64,000 nucleotides of DNA, taken from contig NZ_JADCKQ010000001.1 in assembly GCF_016123485.1 (NCBI RefSeq), positions 124,001 through 188,000 on the forward strand, written 5' to 3'. Positions 55,650 through 63,628 of the stretch are shown here, in pieces (position 1 is the first letter of the stretch; every line of letters starts with the position of its first letter). The DNA is from Halocynthiibacter styelae (GTDB lineage Bacteria > Pseudomonadota > Alphaproteobacteria > Rhodobacterales > Rhodobacteraceae). The notes beneath the pieces are model-generated. The model made no database searches, had not been told where the DNA came from, and saw nothing but the letters and a program-made list of their open reading frames with translations. The translations under genes were made by a program, and so were the position numbers.

Positions 55650-55896
55650 TGCGATTCCTCCTCTTTCCTTGCTTGTAATCGCCACGACCCGCAAAGATGG
55701 GTCTGTTTTCGACATACTCCGCTTTGTGTGCGACTCTGACGGGCAGGCCAGTTGATAACGGATGCGACATGAACTGGCCTGAAATGCGTCGCGTGAACAG
55801 GGTGCTTCTGTTCATAAAAACTATGAGCCCGGCATGTCCCGGGACAGGGGCCGTGGCCTTGCGCATGCATGTTGCCGTAAATATACGGAAGCGAAC

Positions 55897-56640
55897 ATGA
55901 ATCAGGGCAAAGAGCAGATGAGCGGAGATCACCAGGGAATTGAAGTAGATGCTCTGCGGTTTTCACGCGGTGAGCGGCTTGTTCTGGATCTGCCCGATTT
56001 GTGCATTCCCGAGAAACGGGTCGGAATTGTCGGACGCAACGGATCCGGAAAGACCACGCTGATGCGGGTGCTGGCCGGGTTGCAGGCGGTGGATGCGGGC
56101 AGGGTGCTTGTGAACGGGGCGGATGTTGCCGGGGATCGTCAGGCGGCGATCCGGGCGGTTGGTATCCTGTTTCAGAACCCGGATCATCAGATCATTTTTC
56201 CGACAGTTGAAGAAGAGATTTCATTTGGCCTGCAACAGTTGGGCCAATCCGGGGATAAGCTTGTGGATAACCTGTGTAAAACTCTGGCACGTTTCGGAAA
56301 GGAAGACTGGCGGGAACGCCATATTCAGACGTTATCCGGCGGGCAGAGGCATCTGGTTTGTCTGTTGGCGGTTCTGGCGATGAAGCCGGGAACAATCCTG
56401 CTGGATGAACCTTTTGCCGGGCTGGATATTCCTGTCACCCGTGCGCTGAATCATGCGATTGACGGCCTGGAAGAACAAGTTGTGATGATCACCCATGATG
56501 CGGCGCGGCTGGAAGGGTTTGACCGGGTGATCTGGCTGGAAGGTGGACGGATTGAACGTGACGGAACACCAGCCCAGGTGCTGCCAGCATACCTTGAAAC
56601 GATGAACCGTGAGGGCACTGATGCTATCGCTGACCTCTGA
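55897..56640 (+). CDS. bioM: Biotin ECF transporter ATPase BioM
   Basis: ABC ATPase of an energy-coupling-factor transporter, 247 residues. Walker A is GRNGSGKTT, the Q-loop stretch FQNPDHQIIFPTVEEEISFGL is characteristic of ECF ATPases, the signature is TLSGGQRHLVCLLAVL (a variant ending without the usual Arg after the Q-R-H) and Walker B is ILLDEPFAGLD. With bioN and bioY following, it forms the tripartite bioMNY system known from Rhodobacter capsulatus. Start at 55897 is supported by GGAAG; ATG 55918 is an alternative. It is divergent from the C1 operon. Confidence 0.9.
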   Translation: MNQGKEQMSGDHQGIEVDALRFSRGERLVLDLPDLCIPEKRVGIVGRNGSGKTTLMRVLAGLQAVDAGRVLVNGADVAGDRQAAIRAVGILFQNPDHQIIFPTVEEEISFGLQQLGQSGDKLVDNLCKTLARFGKEDWRERHIQTLSGGQRHLVCLLAVLAMKPGTILLDEPFAGLDIPVTRALNHAIDGLEEQVVMITHDAARLEGFDRVIWLEGGRIERDGTPAQVLPAYLETMNREGTDAIADL

Positions 56641-57238
56641 GGAAAGAACGTTCTGGCATGGATTAAGAGCCAGCCACAAGCTATTGGCAATGTTGATTGT
56701 ATCAGTTGTTCTTTTCGTGTTTCCCGGCCTGTGGGTGCAGGTTGCAGCGTTTCTGATTGCTCAGCTGTGCTGGCTTTTTGGGGGGCTTCGGTTCTTCAGC
56801 GAAGGCGTGCGGAATCTGCTGCGGATCTGGCCTGTTGCGGTGTTCATCGCTGTCTGGCACGGGATCACCGGGGAATATGCGACAGGTGTTGCATTGTTGT
56901 TAAGGTTGGCGGCGGTGGTTGCGCTGGCGAACCTTGTGACGATGACAACCGCATTGAAGGACATGATTGATGTGTTGCACTGGCTGGCAACACCCGTTCG
57001 AAAATTGGGCATTTCGACACGACCTGCAGAGATCGCGCTTGCGATGGTGATCCGTTTTATTCCGGTTTTGCATGAAAAATCAGATACTTTGCGGGAAAGC
57101 TGGAAGGCACGCAGTGTAAAGCGGGCAGGGTGGCGTATCATCACGCCGATTGCAGTGCTTGCCATCGATGACGCAGAGCAGCTATCAGAGGCCCTGCGCG
57201 CCCGTGGTGGTCTCATCCAGCCAGCAACAGAAGATTAA
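56621..57238 (+). CDS. bioN: Biotin ECF transporter transmembrane subunit BioN
   Basis: EcfT-type membrane subunit of 205 residues linking the ATPase to the substrate-binding subunit. Four to five predicted helices are followed by the coupling region with two Ala-Arg motifs: SWKARSVKR and EALRARGGL, the AxxARGG signature. The start at 56621 lies within the end of bioM, with GAGGG five bases upstream; GTG 56609 is possible. The bioM stop is at 56640, so the genes overlap by 20 bases and are coupled. Confidence 0.9.
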   Translation: MLSLTSEERTFWHGLRASHKLLAMLIVSVVLFVFPGLWVQVAAFLIAQLCWLFGGLRFFSEGVRNLLRIWPVAVFIAVWHGITGEYATGVALLLRLAAVVALANLVTMTTALKDMIDVLHWLATPVRKLGISTRPAEIALAMVIRFIPVLHEKSDTLRESWKARSVKRAGWRIITPIAVLAIDDAEQLSEALRARGGLIQPATED

Positions 57239-57312
57239 CCAAAGAACCCCCGATCTGTGGATAACTTGTGTATAACGGACGGGGTAAAGCTTTCTCAGGA
57301 CAGGAAACGCAC

Positions 57313-57861
57313 ATGGAAAGAAATGTAACCTTCATCGCCTTGATGGCCGCTTTTACAGCGGTGCTTGGCCTCATACCCACAATTAATCTTATTCCCGGCG
57401 TGCCGATTGCCTTGCAGGTCATGGGGGTGATGCTTTGTGGTCTGGTCCTTGGCGCAAAGCGCGGGGCGCTTGCCGTCGTTCTTTTCCTGGTTCTGGCCGC
57501 TATCGGTCTGCCGATCCTGACAGGGTTTCGCGGCGGGCTTGCGCCGTTCGCAGGCGCAACAGCCGGGTTTCTGTATGGATATGTCGCGGCGGCCTTTGCG
57601 ACCGGATTTGTCTTTGAGCGCTGGAAGGGCAATCTGATTGTCGGCGCGATCGTTGCGTCGCTGATTGGCGGCGTTCTGGTGCTTTATCCGATCGGGACCG
57701 TCTGGCTGGCGTCATACCTGGAGAAACCTGTGATGGCGATGGCACAATCAATGCTGGCTTTTGTACCCGGGGACATCATCAAAGCGGTGATCGCAGGGTT
57801 GATTACAGCAAAGATCGCCAAGGCGCGTCCTGCTGCGATACTATCCAGACAAGCGAGCTGA
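57313..57861 (+). CDS. bioY: Biotin-binding S component BioY
   Basis: Membrane-embedded biotin-capture subunit of 182 residues with six helices. Family landmarks are TINLIPGVPIALQVMGVMLCGLVLG at the N-terminus, LTGFRGGLAPFAGATAGFLYGY, and the C-terminal VPGDIIKAVIAGLITAKIAK. ATG 57313 follows AGGAAA; an in-frame upstream ATG at 57268 lies in the intergenic sequence. It completes the bioMNY transporter. A hairpin terminator follows. Confidence 0.93.
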   Translation: MERNVTFIALMAAFTAVLGLIPTINLIPGVPIALQVMGVMLCGLVLGAKRGALAVVLFLVLAAIGLPILTGFRGGLAPFAGATAGFLYGYVAAAFATGFVFERWKGNLIVGAIVASLIGGVLVLYPIGTVWLASYLEKPVMAMAQSMLAFVPGDIIKAVIAGLITAKIAKARPAAILSRQAS

Positions 57862-57873
57862 ATATATATCACC

Positions 57874-57904
57874 ACAGGGCAGCCACGTGTTGCCCTGTAT
57901 TTTT
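57874..57904 (+). terminator. Terminator of bioMNY
   Basis: Stem ACAGGGCA (57874-57881) with TGCCCTGT (57891-57898) and a nine-base loop, followed by ATTTTTA. Confidence 0.8.
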
Positions 57905-57909
57905 ACCAT

Positions 57910-57958
57910 CATACATCTCATAATTGGTATTATGTAATTATAAGATGTAAATCGTATG
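57910..57958. promoter_or_regulatory. AT-rich interrupted inverted repeat upstream of aroQ-luxR
   Basis: CATACATCTCATAATT (57910-57925) is largely mirrored by AATTAT, AAGATGT and GTATG in 57936-57958, giving three matching blocks with small offsets. It lies 150 bases before aroQ in an AT-rich stretch and may be an operator or a transcript hairpin. Confidence 0.35.
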
Positions 57959-58107
57959 CTGGTGATCCCCTGTGGCCTGAAATGCAAAATAGCGACAGGA
58001 AGCGCGGAAAATATAATAATCGGCATTTAATACAGGCAAAAATCACGTTAAAAGCTCGACAAAACCGATTAACTCAACCTAGTGTGATACAGGAATGAGG
58101 ACACCAC

Positions 58108-58548
58108 GTGACTATTTTACTGCTTAACGGACCGAACCTGAATCTGCTTGGAACCCGTCAAAAGGAAGTTTACGGCGGCACGACGCTTGCTGAAATTGAA
58201 GAAATGACGCGTGAGCATGCGCAAAGCCATGGCTTTGAACTGAATTCCCTGCAGTCAAACCATGAAGGTGTTCTGTTGGATGCCATTCATGACGCGAAAC
58301 AATCGGCCCGTGGCATCATTCTGAACGCCGGCGCTTTTACACATACGTCTGTTGCATTGATGGATGCGATTTCCTCGGTGGAACTGCCCGTCGTGGAAGT
58401 GCACCTGTCCAATATTCATGCGAGAGAACCCTTTCGACATAAATCCTATATTGCACCGGTTGCCCTGGGTCAGATCGCGGGGTTCGGTTCACAGGGCTAC
58501 CTTCTGGCTGTTGATGCGCTGGTTCAGCACTTGTCCGGGATGTCGTAA
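58108..58548 (+). CDS. aroQ: Type II 3-dehydroquinate dehydratase
   Basis: Shikimate-pathway enzyme converting 3-dehydroquinate to 3-dehydroshikimate, 146 residues and usually dodecameric. Signature segments are [21 protein letters not shown] with the catalytic Tyr, [36 protein letters not shown] and [19 protein letters not shown] with the catalytic His. The start is GTG, with TGAGGAC upstream. The last base of its stop is the first base of the luxR start (TAATG), so the two are translationally coupled. A metabolic enzyme coupled to a quorum-type regulator is unusual. Confidence 0.94.
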   Translation: MTILLLNGPNLNLLGTRQKEVYGGTTLAEIEEMTREHAQSHGFELNSLQSNHEGVLLDAIHDAKQSARGIILNAGAFTHTSVALMDAISSVELPVVEVHLSNIHAREPFRHKSYIAPVALGQIAGFGSQGYLLAVDALVQHLSGMS

Positions 58549-59300
58549 TGATTTCAGAGTATCTGGAAAAACTGACTGCCTGCCAATGCCTTGAGGACGT
58601 CTGGTCCCTGCATATGGAAAAAATGGCGGAATATGGTTTTACCCGGGTTATGTATGGTTTTACCCGGTATCGTAACGGTTCTTCCCTTGGCGATCAGGAT
58701 GATCTTTTGATGCTGTCAAATCATGATCCGGGCTATCTGGACGGGTTTTTCGGGGAGAAACTGTATTATAATGCCCCTATGGTGCGCTGGTCGCTGGAAA
58801 ACGAAGGCGCCTGCTCGTGGAGCTGGATGGCAGAGCAGATTGAAAGCGGAATGTTCACAGAAAGTGAAATGAAGGTGGTCGGGTTTAACCGGCGCTTTGA
58901 TGTGACGGCGGGTTATACGGTAAGTTTCAAATCTGTTTCTTATCGCGAACGTGGCGGCATCGCCCTTACAGCGGCGCCTGGCGTCAGTCAGGCTGACGTG
59001 GATCGCACCTGGGATGAGCATGGTCAGGATATTCTGGTGATGTGTAATGTTGCGCATCTGAAGATCATCAATATGCCCTGGTCGGGTAAGAGACGCCCCC
59101 TCACCCATCGCCAGCGCGAGGTTCTTGAATGGGTTGGTGAAGGGAAAACCACACAGGATATCGCCTGTATTATGGGCCTGACACCTGCGACGGTTGAGAA
59201 ACATTTGCGCCTTGCACGCGGGGCACTGGATGTTGAAACCACGGCCCAGGCTGTTCTGAAAGCCTCTGTTCAGAAACAAATTTTTGTTGTGGATGGGTGA
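58548..59300 (+). CDS. LuxR-family regulator with autoinducer-binding-like domain (orphan)
   Basis: A 250-residue regulator. The N-terminal part (about 15-165) resembles the acyl-homoserine-lactone-binding domain (YGFTRVMYGFTRY, LYYNAPMVRWSLENEGACSWSW, TVSFKSVSYRERGGIALTA). The C-terminal LuxR helix-turn-helix is LTHRQREVLEWVGEGKTTQDIACIMGLTPATVEKHLRLARGALD (about 188-230). Where lactone receptors read Asp-Pro for ligand contact, this protein has Ala-Pro (NAP), so a standard lactone may not bind. No luxI is in the window. Its start overlaps the aroQ stop by one base. Confidence 0.85.
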   Translation: MISEYLEKLTACQCLEDVWSLHMEKMAEYGFTRVMYGFTRYRNGSSLGDQDDLLMLSNHDPGYLDGFFGEKLYYNAPMVRWSLENEGACSWSWMAEQIESGMFTESEMKVVGFNRRFDVTAGYTVSFKSVSYRERGGIALTAAPGVSQADVDRTWDEHGQDILVMCNVAHLKIINMPWSGKRRPLTHRQREVLEWVGEGKTTQDIACIMGLTPATVEKHLRLARGALDVETTAQAVLKASVQKQIFVVDG

Positions 59301-59397
59301 TCCGGGGGAAATGTCACCCTGGTAGCGCTGACATGAGCGCAACTATTTCCTTAATAAATTCAAGCTATTAAATATTCCACCTAACGTGGCAGGAAAG

Positions 59398-59413
59398 GTA
59401 AGGAATACCTTAC
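59398..59413. promoter_or_regulatory. Palindrome GTAAGG-AATA-CCTTAC
   Basis: Perfect six-bp inverted repeat around AATA, located 98 bases after the LuxR gene and just before the candidate ncRNA. The size fits a dimeric regulator site; a LuxR target is possible but unproven. Confidence 0.45.
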
Positions 59414-59419
59414 TTACAT

Positions 59420-59648
59420 ATTGTCTAAAAATGAGGCATATAGGACGTGTTCCGTCGTGGTGGCAATTTTGCCTTGGAACTTACGAAGATGTGAGGCCTT
59501 GCAATTTCACAGGCATTACGTTTTCCCGGGTAACCGGACCGCCGGCTACATCTGGTGTTTGACCAGAGTGGCCGGCACTTATGTCTCTATCCTCATCCCA
59601 GGGCATAGGTATAATTCAGGCGACTTCCTTCACCGGAGTCGCCTTTTT
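59420..59648 (+). ncRNA. Candidate structured small RNA between luxR and tsf
   Basis: The 437-base gap 59301-59737 has no protein-coding sequence but holds, in order, the palindrome at 59398, a hairpin from GGCAATTTTGCC, a compound stem (GCCGGC 59541-59546 with 59571-59576, enclosing TCTGGT 59551-59556 with ACCAGA 59562-59567), and a terminator (GGCGACT 59619-59625 with AGTCGCC 59637-59643, then five Ts). Both flanking genes converge and tsf has its own terminator, so this plus-strand terminator needs another transcript to serve. The 5' end is a guess. It could also be a long 3' UTR of luxR. It does not match SRP, 6S, RNase P or tmRNA patterns that I know. Confidence 0.4.
59619..59648 (+). 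terminator. Plus-strand terminator downstream of luxR / candidate ncRNA
   Basis: GGCGACT and AGTCGCC form a stem with an eleven-base loop, followed by TTTTT at 59644-59648. Confidence 0.8.
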
Positions 59649-59685
59649 CGTTGTGCCCTGCCCTGTTTCTGCATCACCCGCCACG

Positions 59686-59718
59686 AAAAAAGCCGGGCAG
59701 TTTCCTGCCCGGCTTTCG
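59686..59718 (-). terminator. Terminator of rpsB-tsf
   Basis: Stem AAAGCCGGGCAG with CTGCCCGGCTTT around TTTC; on the minus strand it is followed by a run of Ts, 20 bases past the tsf stop. Confidence 0.92.
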
Positions 59719-59737
59719 TAAGATTATGAAGGAAGGC

Positions 59738-60613
59738 TTAGCCCTGTGCTGCTTTCGCAACTTCTGCAGCGAAGTCTTCTTCTTTTTTCTCAATGCCGTC
59801 GCCAACTTCCATGCGAACAAAACCAGTGATCTCAACACCAGCTTCTTTGGCAGCAGCTTCAACAGTCAGGTCTGGGTTCACAACGAACGCCTGGCCCAGC
59901 AGTGTGACTTCGGACATGAATTTCTTCATGCGGCCAACGATCATTTTTTCGATCACAGCGTCTGGCTTGCCGGATTCTTTCGCGATGTCGATCTGAACCT
60001 GACGTTCTTTTTCAACAACAGCAGCGTCCAGGTCAGCTTCGGACAGAGCAGCAGGGTTTGCAGCAGCAATGTGCATTGCCAGCTGTTTGCCGATGCCGTT
60101 GTCCGCGCCTTTCAGGCCAACCAGAACACCGATTTTGCCCATGCCGTCAGTTACGGAGTTGTGGATGTATGAAACAACAGTTTCACCTTCAACAACAGTC
60201 ATACGACGCAGAGACATGTTCTCGCCGATTGTCGCAACAGCGTCGGTGATCATGGTTTCAACAGGCTTGCCGTCAACTTCGGTTTTTGCCAGAGCTTCAA
60301 CAGTGTCAACGCCGGTCGCAGCAGTTGCGATCTTGCCAACCATAGCCTGGAAATCAGCGTTTTTGCCAACGAAGTCAGTTTCGGAGTTCACTTCAACTGC
60401 AACACCTTTGCCGCCGTTAACTGCAACAGCAACAAGGCCTTCCGCAGCAACACGACCAGATTTTTTAGCAGCTTTTGCCAGACCTTTGGTACGCAGCCAG
60501 TCTACAGCAGCTTCCATGTCACCATCGGTTTCGGTCAGGGCCTTTTTCGCGTCCATCATGCCAGCGCCTGTGGAATCGCGGAGTTCTTTAACCAGAGCAG
60601 CGGTAATCGCCAT
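59738..60613 (-). CDS. tsf: Translation elongation factor Ts
   Basis: Nucleotide-exchange factor for EF-Tu, 291 residues. The N-terminal [39 protein letters not shown] is diagnostic, followed by [14 protein letters not shown] in the core. The C-terminal dimerisation region matches the family. AAGGAGA lies upstream of the ATG. It follows rpsB by 77 bases, the standard bacterial order. Codon use is strongly biased toward a narrow set (GCA/GCT, AAC, GTT), as expected for a highly expressed gene. Confidence 0.98.
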   Translation of the reverse strand: MAITAALVKELRDSTGAGMMDAKKALTETDGDMEAAVDWLRTKGLAKAAKKSGRVAAEGLVAVAVNGGKGVAVEVNSETDFVGKNADFQAMVGKIATAATGVDTVEALAKTEVDGKPVETMITDAVATIGENMSLRRMTVVEGETVVSYIHNSVTDGMGKIGVLVGLKGADNGIGKQLAMHIAAANPAALSEADLDAAVVEKERQVQIDIAKESGKPDAVIEKMIVGRMKKFMSEVTLLGQAFVVNPDLTVEAAAKEAGVEITGFVRMEVGDGIEKKEEDFAAEVAKAAQG

Positions 60614-60690
60614 GTCGGTTCTCCTTGGGAGTATTCTGAATAGGAAAATCCGGGAAGATATAAACCTTCCCGGTATCAGTTTTGTGAAGC

Positions 60691-61467
60691 TTAAGCTTCA
60701 GCAGCAACTTCTGCTTCTTCAGCGATGGATTCTTCCAGGGAAGCTTCCATTTCGCCGAGATCCAGACCAGCAGCGCCCATCTGAGCAGTCATACCGTCCA
60801 GAGCAGCGCGTGCTGCCAGGTCAGTGTAGAGTGCGATTGCGCGTGCCGCATCGTCGTTGCCTGGGATGATGTAATCAACGCCAGCAGGGTTTGCGTTTGT
60901 ATCAACGATACCAACAACAGGAATGCCCAGCTTTTTCGCTTCTGCGATTGCGAGGGATTCTTTGTTTACGTCGATGACGAACAGCAGATCAGGAACGCCG
61001 CCCATGTCACGGATACCGCCAAGAGAAGCCTGAAGCTTACCCTGGTCACGTTCCATACCAAGACGTTCTTTCTTGGTCAGACCTTCTGCGCCTTCAGACA
61101 GTTTTTCGTCGATGGACTTCAGACGGTTGATAGAGTTGGAAACAGTTTTCCAGTTGGTCAGCGTGCCGCCCAGCCAACGGTGGTTCATGTAGTACTGAGC
61201 AGATTTCTCAGCTGCATCAGCAATCGCACCCTGTGCCTGACGCTTGGTGCCAACGAAGAGAACGCGGCCGCCTTTAGCAACAGTTTCACGCACAGCATTC
61301 AGAGCTGCGTCCAGCAGAGGAACCGTCTGTGTCAGGTCGAAGATGTGGATGCCATTCCGTTCGCCGTAGATGAACTCCTGCATGCGCGGGTTCCAGCGTT
61401 GTGTCTGGTGGCCAAAGTGAACGCCAGCTTCGAGCAGCTGACGAATAGTGAATTCAGGAAGAGCCAT
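60691..61467 (-). CDS. rpsB: Ribosomal protein S2
   Basis: Small-subunit ribosomal protein of 258 residues. Diagnostic segments are [24 protein letters not shown] at the N-terminus, [66 protein letters not shown] and [13 protein letters not shown]. The tail is Glu/Ala-rich ([16 protein letters not shown]), common in alphaproteobacteria. A good ribosome-binding site (AAAGGATA) precedes the ATG and a consensus promoter lies about 120 bases upstream. Confidence 0.98.
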   Translation of the reverse strand: MALPEFTIRQLLEAGVHFGHQTQRWNPRMQEFIYGERNGIHIFDLTQTVPLLDAALNAVRETVAKGGRVLFVGTKRQAQGAIADAAEKSAQYYMNHRWLGGTLTNWKTVSNSINRLKSIDEKLSEGAEGLTKKERLGMERDQGKLQASLGGIRDMGGVPDLLFVIDVNKESLAIAEAKKLGIPVVGIVDTNANPAGVDYIIPGNDDAARAIALYTDLAARAALDGMTAQMGAAGLDLGEMEASLEESIAEEAEVAAEA

Positions 61468-61584
61468 GTCTTATCCTTTCCGGTTTTACGCCTTGACGAA
61501 GCCAATCAGGAACTGCTGTTCCAACCGGTGGATCTTCAGGGATTTCTCCCCCTCGGACCCGGACTTCGTCTGTGAAGTGGGGCG

Positions 61585-61613
61585 GCTATAGCTGCCTTAG
61601 ATCAGCCGTGCAA
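61585..61613 (-). promoter_or_regulatory. Sigma-70 promoter of rpsB-tsf
   Basis: On the minus strand TTGCAC (61613-61608), a 17-base spacer and TATAGC (61590-61585) form a near-consensus promoter. Transcription from about 61578 would give a leader of about 110 bases, long enough for S2 autoregulation, although no known leader motif was recognised. Confidence 0.7.
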
Positions 61614-61743
61614 GGGCCTTGGCCGTAAAATAAGCAGGAAAACAGCAGTTTTTTGCCTGAAATCCCGCCAAAAGCCGATTTTCATCATCCGCGCCTCTGT
61701 CAGCCCTTGCAAACCACGCCCTGCCCTGCGACGTATCATCGCC

Positions 61744-62652
61744 ATGACGAATTTGCAAAACAATGATCAGCCGCGTGTTCTTTGCGTTGGCGCCATTCTC
61801 TGGGATGTGATTGGCCGCACGGAACGCCATATGCGCGTGGGCTCTGATGTGCCTGGCCGTATCCTGCGTATTCCCGGCGGTGTTGCCATGAATATCGCAA
61901 TGACATTCACCCGTTTTTCCCTGACACCTGTGCTGCTTGGGGCCATTGGGCGTGACGATGGTGGCGAAGAACTGATGCGCGCGGCCGGGTCTATGGGGAT
62001 GGTGACGGATCATTTGTATCGGTCTGACGATCTGCCCACAGACGTTTATATGGCAATCGAAGGCGGCAATGGCCTGATCGCGGCGATCGCAGACGCCCAT
62101 TCACTGGAAGCCGCCGGGGCAAAGATCCTGCGTCCGATGGAAGATGGCACCCTGGGATCTGCTGGTACCCCTTATAATGGCACAGTGGCCCTGGATGGCA
62201 ATCTGACGCTTGCGTTGTTGGAAGAGATTTCCCACAGCCCGCTGTTTTCAAAGGCTGATCTGCGGATCGCGCCTGCGTCGCCAGGGAAGGCCGAACGCCT
62301 TCTGCCCCTGATGAACCATCCGGGGGCGACGTTTTATGTGAACCTTGAAGAAGCCGGGCTTTTGCTGAAGCGTGACTTTGACAATGCGTCTGACGCGGCC
62401 CTTGCCCTGACGGATCGTGGCGCAGCCCGTGCCATGGTGTCAGATGGCGGCCGTCCTGCCGGTTTTGCGGCGGATGGCGAGGTCATCAGCCAGGCTCCGC
62501 CTGAGGTTATGGTCACACGTGTAACCGGTGCGGGTGACACATTCATGGCCGCCCATATTGCGGCTGAGTTGCGTGGGGAGGGTGCGGAAGCCGCATTAAC
62601 CACCGCTTTGAAAGCTGCTGCCAATTACGTTTCCGGGAACTCCCCGCAATAA
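61744..62652 (+). CDS. psuK: PfkB-family kinase, probable pseudouridine kinase PsuK
   Basis: Carbohydrate/nucleoside kinase of 302 residues from the ribokinase (PfkB) family. Seen are PRVLCVGAILWDVIGRTE at the N-terminus, IPGGVAMNIAMTFTRF in the substrate region, and the catalytic VTRVTGAGDTFMAAH with the base Asp. The adjacent psuG, 13 bases downstream, makes pseudouridine the likely substrate, phosphorylated to pseudouridine 5'-phosphate. Without psuG it could only be called a sugar kinase. It is divergent from rpsB, with a 276-base shared region between them. Confidence 0.85.
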   Translation: MTNLQNNDQPRVLCVGAILWDVIGRTERHMRVGSDVPGRILRIPGGVAMNIAMTFTRFSLTPVLLGAIGRDDGGEELMRAAGSMGMVTDHLYRSDDLPTDVYMAIEGGNGLIAAIADAHSLEAAGAKILRPMEDGTLGSAGTPYNGTVALDGNLTLALLEEISHSPLFSKADLRIAPASPGKAERLLPLMNHPGATFYVNLEEAGLLLKRDFDNASDAALALTDRGAARAMVSDGGRPAGFAADGEVISQAPPEVMVTRVTGAGDTFMAAHIAAELRGEGAEAALTTALKAAANYVSGNSPQ

Positions 62653-62665
62653 AAATGAGAACAAC

Positions 62666-63586
62666 ATGAACACGACCTCCCTGCCCCTTGTTTTTTCACA
62701 GGAAGTTTCTGATGCGTTGCAATCCGGCGCGCCCGTTGTGGCCCTGGAAAGCACCATCATCACCCACGGTATGCCCTGGCCACAGAATGTAGAAACCGCC
62801 CGCCGGGTAGAGGCGACGATCCGTGAAAACGGTGCAACCCCTGCAACAATCGCGATCATGAACGGTAAGATCCATATCGGTTTGTCAGATGCGGAACTGG
62901 AAGAACTGGGTCAGGCAAAAGACGTCGCCAAACTGTCGCGCGCTGATCTGGCTGCGCGCCTGGTCACCGGTGGTTATGGGGCAACCACCGTTGCCGCCAC
63001 CATGATCTGCGCGCACCTGGCGGGTATTTCTGTTTTCGCCACCGGTGGTATTGGCGGTGTGCATAAGGGCGCTGAGGACAGTTTTGATATTTCAGCCGAT
63101 TTGCGCGAACTGTCAGAAACCCCGGTAACCGTTGTTGCCGCGGGTGCGAAAGCGATCCTTGACCTGCCAAAAACCCTGGAAGTGCTTGAAACGCTTGGGG
63201 TTCCTGTGATCGCCCATGGTCAGGATGACTTCCCAGCTTTCTGGTCCCGTTCCTCTGGTCTGGCCGCACCGATCCGCATGGATGACCCGGCTGACATCGC
63301 GCGCGCCCAACAAATGCGCACAAAGCTTGGCCTGCCCGGTGGACAGCTTATCGCGAACCCGATCCCGGAAACTTCTGAAATCGCTTCTGAAACCCTTGCA
63401 CCGGTCATTGCACAGGCGATATCTGAGGCCGATGCGCAGGGCATTGCCGCGAAATCTGTAACGCCTTTCCTGCTGCAGCGCATTTTCGAGCTGACAGATG
63501 GGAAATCCCTCGCGGCCAATATTGATCTTGTGCTGAATAACGCGCGACTTGCAGCAAAAATCGCCGCCGGACTGGTTAAATCGTAA
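62666..63586 (+). CDS. psuG: Pseudouridine-5'-phosphate glycosidase PsuG
   Basis: Splits the C-C glycosidic bond of pseudouridine 5'-phosphate into uracil and ribose 5-phosphate, 306 residues. Family features are VVALESTIITHGMPWPQNVETA with Glu28, VAKLSRADLAA with Lys89 (equivalent to the Schiff-base lysine), GGYGATTVAATMICAHLAGI, FATGGIGGVHKGAEDSFDISADL and the closing TPFLLQRIFELTDGKSLAANI. With psuK it forms a complete pseudouridine salvage pair, probably one transcript. No nucleoside transporter gene is adjacent. Confidence 0.95.
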   Translation: MNTTSLPLVFSQEVSDALQSGAPVVALESTIITHGMPWPQNVETARRVEATIRENGATPATIAIMNGKIHIGLSDAELEELGQAKDVAKLSRADLAARLVTGGYGATTVAATMICAHLAGISVFATGGIGGVHKGAEDSFDISADLRELSETPVTVVAAGAKAILDLPKTLEVLETLGVPVIAHGQDDFPAFWSRSSGLAAPIRMDDPADIARAQQMRTKLGLPGGQLIANPIPETSEIASETLAPVIAQAISEADAQGIAAKSVTPFLLQRIFELTDGKSLAANIDLVLNNARLAAKIAAGLVKS

Positions 63587-63628
63587 AACACTTCTTAAGT
63601 CCTAAGAAACCCTCAGACAGGCCGGATC

